Notes under the pieces: model-generated
Databases searched by the model: none
What the model saw: only the letters and a program-made list of their open reading frames with translations
What the model was told of the DNA's origin: nothing
NCBI GenBank assembly: GCA_030621805.1
Contig: JAUXGY010000056.1
Coordinates: 1-8,743, forward strand
Length of the DNA stretch: 8,743 bases
DNA from: Kiritimatiellales bacterium
GTDB lineage: Bacteria; Verrucomicrobiota; Kiritimatiellia; Kiritimatiellales; Pontiellaceae
Direction of reading: 5' to 3'
Made by a program: the position numbers and the translations under genes
Part shown: in pieces, positions 6,411 through 8,743 of the stretch
Position numbering within the stretch: the stretch's first letter is position 1
How the letters are laid out: every line of letters starts with the position of its first letter

Positions 6411-6430
6411 TTATTAACAAGTTATTAACA
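6411..6430 (+). promoter_or_regulatory. Paired variant DnaA boxes, two direct copies of TTATTAACA
   Basis: The copies at 6411-6419 and 6422-6430 are identical, in the same orientation and 11 bases apart start to start, about one helical turn. They lie 39-58 bases upstream of the dnaA start, where binding by DnaA could autoregulate its own gene and form a second half of the origin. A degenerate half-site CTTAACAGG lies nearby at 6392-6400. Confidence 0.55.
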
Positions 6431-6453
6431 GGCAATAACTTCCTACTTTTCAA
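6424..6453 (-). promoter_or_regulatory. Candidate dnaA promoter
   Basis: On the minus strand, TTGAAA (6448-6453) and GTTAAT (6424-6429) are separated by 18 bases, a 5/6 and a 4/6 match to the sigma-70-type hexamers. The -10 lies within the box at 6422-6430, so DnaA binding there would compete with polymerase. The match is moderate only. Confidence 0.35.
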
Positions 6454-6466
6454 ACCGAATTTGAAA
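6448..6466. repeat. Perfect dyad TTTCAAA-N5-TTTGAAA
   Basis: Seven-base arms flank CCGAA. One arm contains the candidate -35 of dnaA. The symmetry suggests an operator for a dimeric regulator, or chance in AT-rich DNA. Confidence 0.35.
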
Positions 6467-6554
6467 GGTATGAAAATGCGATTGTGTGCTCAAGGGGATT
6501 ATGAATATAAAATGAAAAAAAACAGAGACCTACTAAATATAGATATAATGGAGT

Positions 6555-6671
6555 ATGCATATACAAGATAGCGGATCGTTCCTCGAAAAATTGTCCGGAG
6601 GCAATCACTCTCGGAAGGCTCTGGGTCGGCATAAATTCAGAACCACAAGGGAGTTGCGCCCTAATAAATGA
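6555..6671 (+). CDS. Possible 38-residue basic peptide (doubtful)
   Basis: The ATG lies 5 bases after a perfect TATAAT hexamer (6544-6549), so the message would be nearly leaderless; GGAG is only one base before the ATG. The peptide starts MHIQDSGSFLEKLSGG and ends in a strongly basic segment (HKFRTTRELRPNK) before TGA. There is no good -35 and no recognised family. The DNA may instead be a non-coding RNA or leader. Confidence 0.2.
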   Translation: MHIQDSGSFLEKLSGGNHSRKALGRHKFRTTRELRPNK

Positions 6672-6717
6672 ACTAACAGGGGTAAAACCGCTCCTTTAGA
6701 TAGGAAAAAGAAATATC

Positions 6718-6801
6718 ATGGAAGCGGATTGTGTAATTTACAGTGGCGGTGCGCTCTTTTTCTCAACAGCAATAGGATTTGTAGCGTGGGTTATATTTTA
6801 A
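6718..6801 (+). CDS. Possible 27-residue membrane peptide
   Basis: ATG to TAA encodes MEADCVIYSGGALFF followed by STAIGFVAWVIF. Apart from Glu2 and Asp4 the chain has no charged residue and is long enough for one membrane span. AGGA lies 12 bases upstream, further than ideal. Small single-span proteins of this size are real in other bacteria, but a 27-codon ORF also arises by chance. No homologue is recognised. Confidence 0.25.
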   Translation: MEADCVIYSGGALFFSTAIGFVAWVIF

Positions 6802-6958
6802 AAGCAGGTCGAGTGCCCGAAAGACATAGGAGTTGTGTCTGAAATTCTCAACTGATACCTTGAACACATTGGATGGCACAACATAGGGCTGTACGGATGG
6901 CAATAATCGTTCGCGACAGACGTTTAATGTTCTAATCCACGAAACGGGAGGGATGAAA

Positions 6959-7570
6959 GTGAAAAAACAGTTGATCATTCTATGGGTTTCCGCTGCGGCC
7001 ATTTCGGGATTGGCTGAGGAAACCAACCAACTTCAGCGCCCACGCCGTGGCGACAATCGAGAATCTACCGAAAAAAAACGCATGCGCCCCGACTGGACGG
7101 AGCAACAGCGCAAAGAACATCTGGAACGCAGATATCAGTTCATGGATAAGGCCCTCACCGACATTGGCGTAAGCGAGGCAGACAAGGTCAAGATTCGCGA
7201 GCTACAGGAAATCCATCGTCAGAAAATGAAAGAAAACATGGAGATCGGGATAACCGCACGCAAAAAACTTTCCGAGTTTCAGGAAACAGGAGCCACCGAA
7301 GAGGAACTCGATGCCGCCATCCAGAATGTAGCCGATACCATGGCAGAACAGCTTAAGATACTCGTGCGCAACCGCATGGAGATGGAAAAGATACTGGGGA
7401 GGGAAAAATATGTCCTGTTTATGAAGAATGCCCGGAAGCAATTTCATAAGCATGGCCGTTCCGGAGGCTCTGGCATGCCGCCGCGCCCGGGGTTGCCTCC
7501 GCTACCCGGAGAGGGAAAAGGTTCCAAGCAACCCCCGCCACCCCCCATCCAGCCACCACCCACCCCGTAA
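6959..7570 (+). CDS. Secreted helical protein, Spy/CpxP-like, with proline-rich tail
   Basis: The 203-residue product has a signal peptide (Lys2-Lys3, hydrophobic 5-16, likely cleavage after GLA at 17-19), so it is exported. Residues about 40-165 are highly charged, largely helical and rich in Met, Glu, Lys and Arg, with the pattern seen in periplasmic Spy/CpxP or heavy-metal-resistance-like proteins (a repeated ...EADKVKIRELQEIHRQKM... helix, then ILGREKYVLFMKNARKQF). Those families bind unfolded proteins or sense envelope stress; similarity here is by architecture only. From about 168 it becomes Gly/Pro-rich, with PPLPGEG and a run of prolines before the stop. The longer ORF starts with ATG at 6953, but GGGAGG is only one base before that codon and about 7 before the GTG at 6959, so GTG is preferred. 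It appears to be transcribed alone. Confidence 0.75.
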   Translation: MKKQLIILWVSAAAISGLAEETNQLQRPRRGDNRESTEKKRMRPDWTEQQRKEHLERRYQFMDKALTDIGVSEADKVKIRELQEIHRQKMKENMEIGITARKKLSEFQETGATEEELDAAIQNVADTMAEQLKILVRNRMEMEKILGREKYVLFMKNARKQFHKHGRSGGSGMPPRPGLPPLPGEGKGSKQPPPPPIQPPPTP

Positions 7571-7575
7571 TTAAT

Positions 7576-7589
7576 CGGCAAACAAGCCG
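7576..7589 (+). terminator. Weak possible terminator hairpin
   Basis: CGGC-AAACAA-GCCG, six bases after the stop of the secreted-protein gene, could form a 4-bp stem, followed by CCTTTGTG. The stem is short and the T-run poor. Confidence 0.25.
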
Positions 7590-7654
7590 CCTTTGTGTTC
7601 CGCTGCGGACACATTGCATTTGCCAATTCCCGTCGGGTTTGCAAGACTTCCCCG

Positions 7655-7828
7655 ATGAAAGATAAAGAGCCAACGCCGTTGCGAGCCAGTTTCTGGCTAA
7701 CCCAACAGGAGCAAGGCTATATCCTCGTGGTTTGTGCTATTTTTTTGGTTGGGCTCACCGCCCGCTATTTCTACTTGAAAAACCAAACACCCGAGGTATA
7801 CACACCTGCTGGTATTGAAGAACCGTAG
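7655..7828 (+). CDS. Small single-pass membrane protein, 57 residues
   Basis: The product begins MKDKEPTPLRASFWLTQQEQ, followed by one membrane span at about 22-41 (YILVVCAIFLVGLTARYFYL), then a short polar tail NQTPEVYTPAGIEEP. It probably sits in the inner membrane with a cytoplasmic N-terminus. The longest ORF opens with GTG at 7595, but the upstream codons are not protein-like and no ribosome-binding site supports either start strongly; ATG 7655 is chosen because the sequence becomes membrane-protein-like there. Verrucomicrobial ComEA-like (helix-hairpin-helix) proteins can begin with a similar polar segment and span, so this may be a truncated relative that has lost the DNA-binding part. 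It precedes the HIT gene by 42 bases and could share its transcript. Confidence 0.55.
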   Translation: MKDKEPTPLRASFWLTQQEQGYILVVCAIFLVGLTARYFYLKNQTPEVYTPAGIEEP

Positions 7829-7870
7829 TGAAGATTAGCGAAAACGAATGGTTTGAAAAAGGAACAGGAC

Positions 7871-8284
7871 ATGAGTGACTGCATTTTTTGCAAAATAGCG
7901 AACAAGGAAATTCCCGCTACGATCATATATGAAGATGAAGAGGTGCTGGTGTTCATGGATATTGGACCGATCATCAAAGGCCATGCGCTGGTCATCCCCC
8001 AAAAGCACTACGATCCCGTCACTCAAACCCCCGACGATCTGCTGGCCAAGCTTCATTTAACCGCCAAGCGCATTGCAAAGGCGCAAATGAACGCCCTCGG
8101 AGCCGGCGGGGTCAATATTATGCAAAACAACGGAGCGGCGGCAGGGCAGGAGGTTTCGCATATCCATGTGCATGTGATTCCGCGCTTCGAAGACGATGGC
8201 CACCACTGGAACTGGAACGCAAAAGAATACGATAATTTTGATGAAATGGCCGGATTGGCCGATAAAATGCGGAAGCACCTATAA
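7871..8284 (+). CDS. HIT-family (histidine triad) nucleotide-binding protein
   Basis: HIT proteins of the HINT type hydrolyse nucleoside phosphoramidates or similar nucleotide conjugates in the cytosol. This 137-residue protein has the typical start MSDCIFCKIANKEIP (with the CxxC pair Cys4/Cys7), the YEDEEVLVFMDI and GHALVIPQKHY segments, and the signature HIHVHV at residues 97-102, where His99 is the expected nucleophile. An ORF reading opens earlier with TTG at 7853, but AAGGA lies 7 bases before the ATG at 7871 and the family start fits that ATG. The length matches the family. Its stop overlaps the start of the next gene by one base (TAATG), indicating translational coupling. Confidence 0.95.
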   Translation: MSDCIFCKIANKEIPATIIYEDEEVLVFMDIGPIIKGHALVIPQKHYDPVTQTPDDLLAKLHLTAKRIAKAQMNALGAGGVNIMQNNGAAAGQEVSHIHVHVIPRFEDDGHHWNWNAKEYDNFDEMAGLADKMRKHL

Positions 8285-8694
8285 TGAAAACCCCCGACAC
8301 CGAAGAGCTACTCGAACCGATCCTTAAGCGCGATCTGCGTTATACAGAGCAGGCCTACTTTTTTATTCGCGATGCGCTCGACCACACCGTGCGCCAGCTC
8401 GACAAACCCCGCCATATTAGCGGTCAGGAGCTGCTCGAAGGCATCCGCAAATATGCTCTCGGCGAATACGGCCCCGTCACCAAGCGGGTACTTTCCGAGT
8501 GGGGCATCACCGAATGCATCGACTTTGGCCACCTTGTTTTCAACCTGGTCAACGAAGGCCTGCTCGGCAAGACCGCCGAAGATTCCCTCGACGACTTTTC
8601 CAACGGCTACGACTTCACCGAAGCCTTCCTCCAGCCCTTCCGCCCGTCCGAACCAGTCGCCTGCGACCTCAAGCAGTCTGTTTCCTTGAAATAG
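8284..8694 (+). CDS. Minf_1886-family conserved protein of the PVC group
   Basis: This 136-residue protein, starting MKTPDTEELLEPILKRDLRYTEQAYFFIRDAL, closely fits my memory of the Minf_1886 family, uncharacterised and found in Planctomycetes, Verrucomicrobia and relatives. Conserved-looking blocks are the start region, HISGQELLEGIRKYALGEYG, VLSEWGI...IDFGHLVFNLV and the end DFSNGYDFTEAF. It has no signal peptide, no membrane span and no catalytic motif I know, and is probably cytosolic. The ATG overlaps the HIT-gene stop by one base, so the two are cotranslated; a shared role is inference. The presence of this family is the best single pointer to the host's phylum. Confidence 0.8.
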   Translation: MKTPDTEELLEPILKRDLRYTEQAYFFIRDALDHTVRQLDKPRHISGQELLEGIRKYALGEYGPVTKRVLSEWGITECIDFGHLVFNLVNEGLLGKTAEDSLDDFSNGYDFTEAFLQPFRPSEPVACDLKQSVSLK

Positions 8695-8705
8695 TGGAGG
8701 GCGAC

Positions 8706-8730
8706 GCTCCGCCGGAGCCAGTTTTATTTC
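8706..8730 (+). terminator. GC-rich hairpin with T-rich tail, likely terminator
   Basis: GCTCC-GCC-GGAGC (8706-8718) is a perfect 5-bp stem with a 3-base loop, followed by CCAGTTTTATTTC. It starts 12 bases after the stop of the two-gene HIT unit, as expected for an intrinsic terminator. A second CTCCGCCGG begins at 8735 and is cut by the window edge, so the sequence may also be a repeat. Confidence 0.5.
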
Positions 8731-8743
8731 GAGACTCCGCCGG

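Larger units (their letters stand above)
6373..6958. other. AT-rich spacer upstream of dnaA
   Basis: This 586-base divergent region separates dnaA (minus) from the Spy/CpxP-like gene (plus). Next to dnaA are two identical DnaA-box-like 9-mers, a candidate promoter and a TTTCAAA dyad. Further right are a TATAAT hexamer (6544-6549), two very small plus-strand ORFs (6555-6671 and 6718-6801), and an 11-base inverted repeat TGTAA-T-TTACA at 6732-6742. The last 150 bases are the leader of the secreted-protein gene, ending in GGGAGG at 6947-6952. I tested a 6S-RNA-like reading of 6560-6760 by eye and could not close its stem. Confidence 0.6.

Noticed and set aside
6373..6453. 27-codon N-terminal extension of dnaA from an upstream start at 6453
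   Set aside because: The extension is encoded by the DnaA-box-like repeats and candidate promoter, does not resemble DnaA domain I, and the family start at MNSEENNIWEEAC fits the ATG at 6372.
6556..6765. 6S RNA, suggested by ACCACAAG followed by TTGCGCCC and a downstream T-run
   Set aside because: The ends do not form the long closing stem: the 5' AGCGGATCGT and 3' AGCGGATTGT are direct, not inverted, repeats. Only short local hairpins could be drawn by eye. A covariance-model search would settle it.
7599..7610. Inverted repeat TCCGC/GCGGA between the secreted-protein gene and the small membrane-protein gene
   Set aside because: The arms are too close together to form a usable RNA hairpin, and no T-run follows.

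Overview
The window looks like chromosomal DNA of an anaerobic bacterium of the PVC superphylum, most likely Kiritimatiellota or a relative. That placement is inference. It rests on a C-terminal gene matching the PVC-restricted Minf_1886 family, a group A [FeFe] hydrogenase, and PVC-like short intergenic palindromes. The core of the window is the replication-initiation locus: dnaN and dnaA, both on the minus strand, with a probable oriC between them and a second cluster of DnaA-box-like sites just upstream of dnaA.

Layout. Positions 2-811 (+): the 3' end of a [FeFe] hydrogenase gene cut by the window edge. Positions 812-1615: an 800-base stretch without a confident gene, holding small palindromes, an element repeated near 3068, and two overlapping opposite-strand small ORFs. 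Positions 1616-3010 (+): a secreted protein with two retropepsin-like aspartic protease units and an unassigned C-terminal part. Positions 3090-3326 (-): a 78-residue protein of unknown function. Positions 3388-3461 (+): tRNA-Gln(CTG). Positions 3562-4656 (-): dnaN. Positions 4657-4992: likely oriC. Positions 4993-6372 (-): dnaA. Positions 6373-6958: AT-rich spacer with paired DnaA-box-like sites, a candidate dnaA promoter with a dyad over its -35, and two very small candidate ORFs. Positions 6959-7570 (+): a secreted, helical, Spy/CpxP-like protein with a proline-rich tail. Positions 7655-7828 (+): a small single-pass membrane protein. Positions 7871-8284 and 8284-8694 (+): a HIT-family protein and a Minf_1886-family protein overlapping by one base. 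Positions 8695-8743: a GC-rich hairpin with a T-rich tail.

How the parts fit. DnaA would bind its boxes, open the AT-rich element next to dnaN and start replication, and the sliding clamp made from dnaN would tether the polymerase. Four boxes read TTATYAACA (A instead of the usual C at position 6). DnaA itself carries N and A where E. coli has the DNA-contacting D433 and T435. That pairing is the most interesting thing here. I saw no CRISPR array, insertion sequence, toxin-antitoxin pair, phage module or obvious new defence system. The other genes look like ordinary chromosomal neighbours of oriC. Several start codons were moved downstream of the longest ORF on the basis of ribosome-binding-site spacing.
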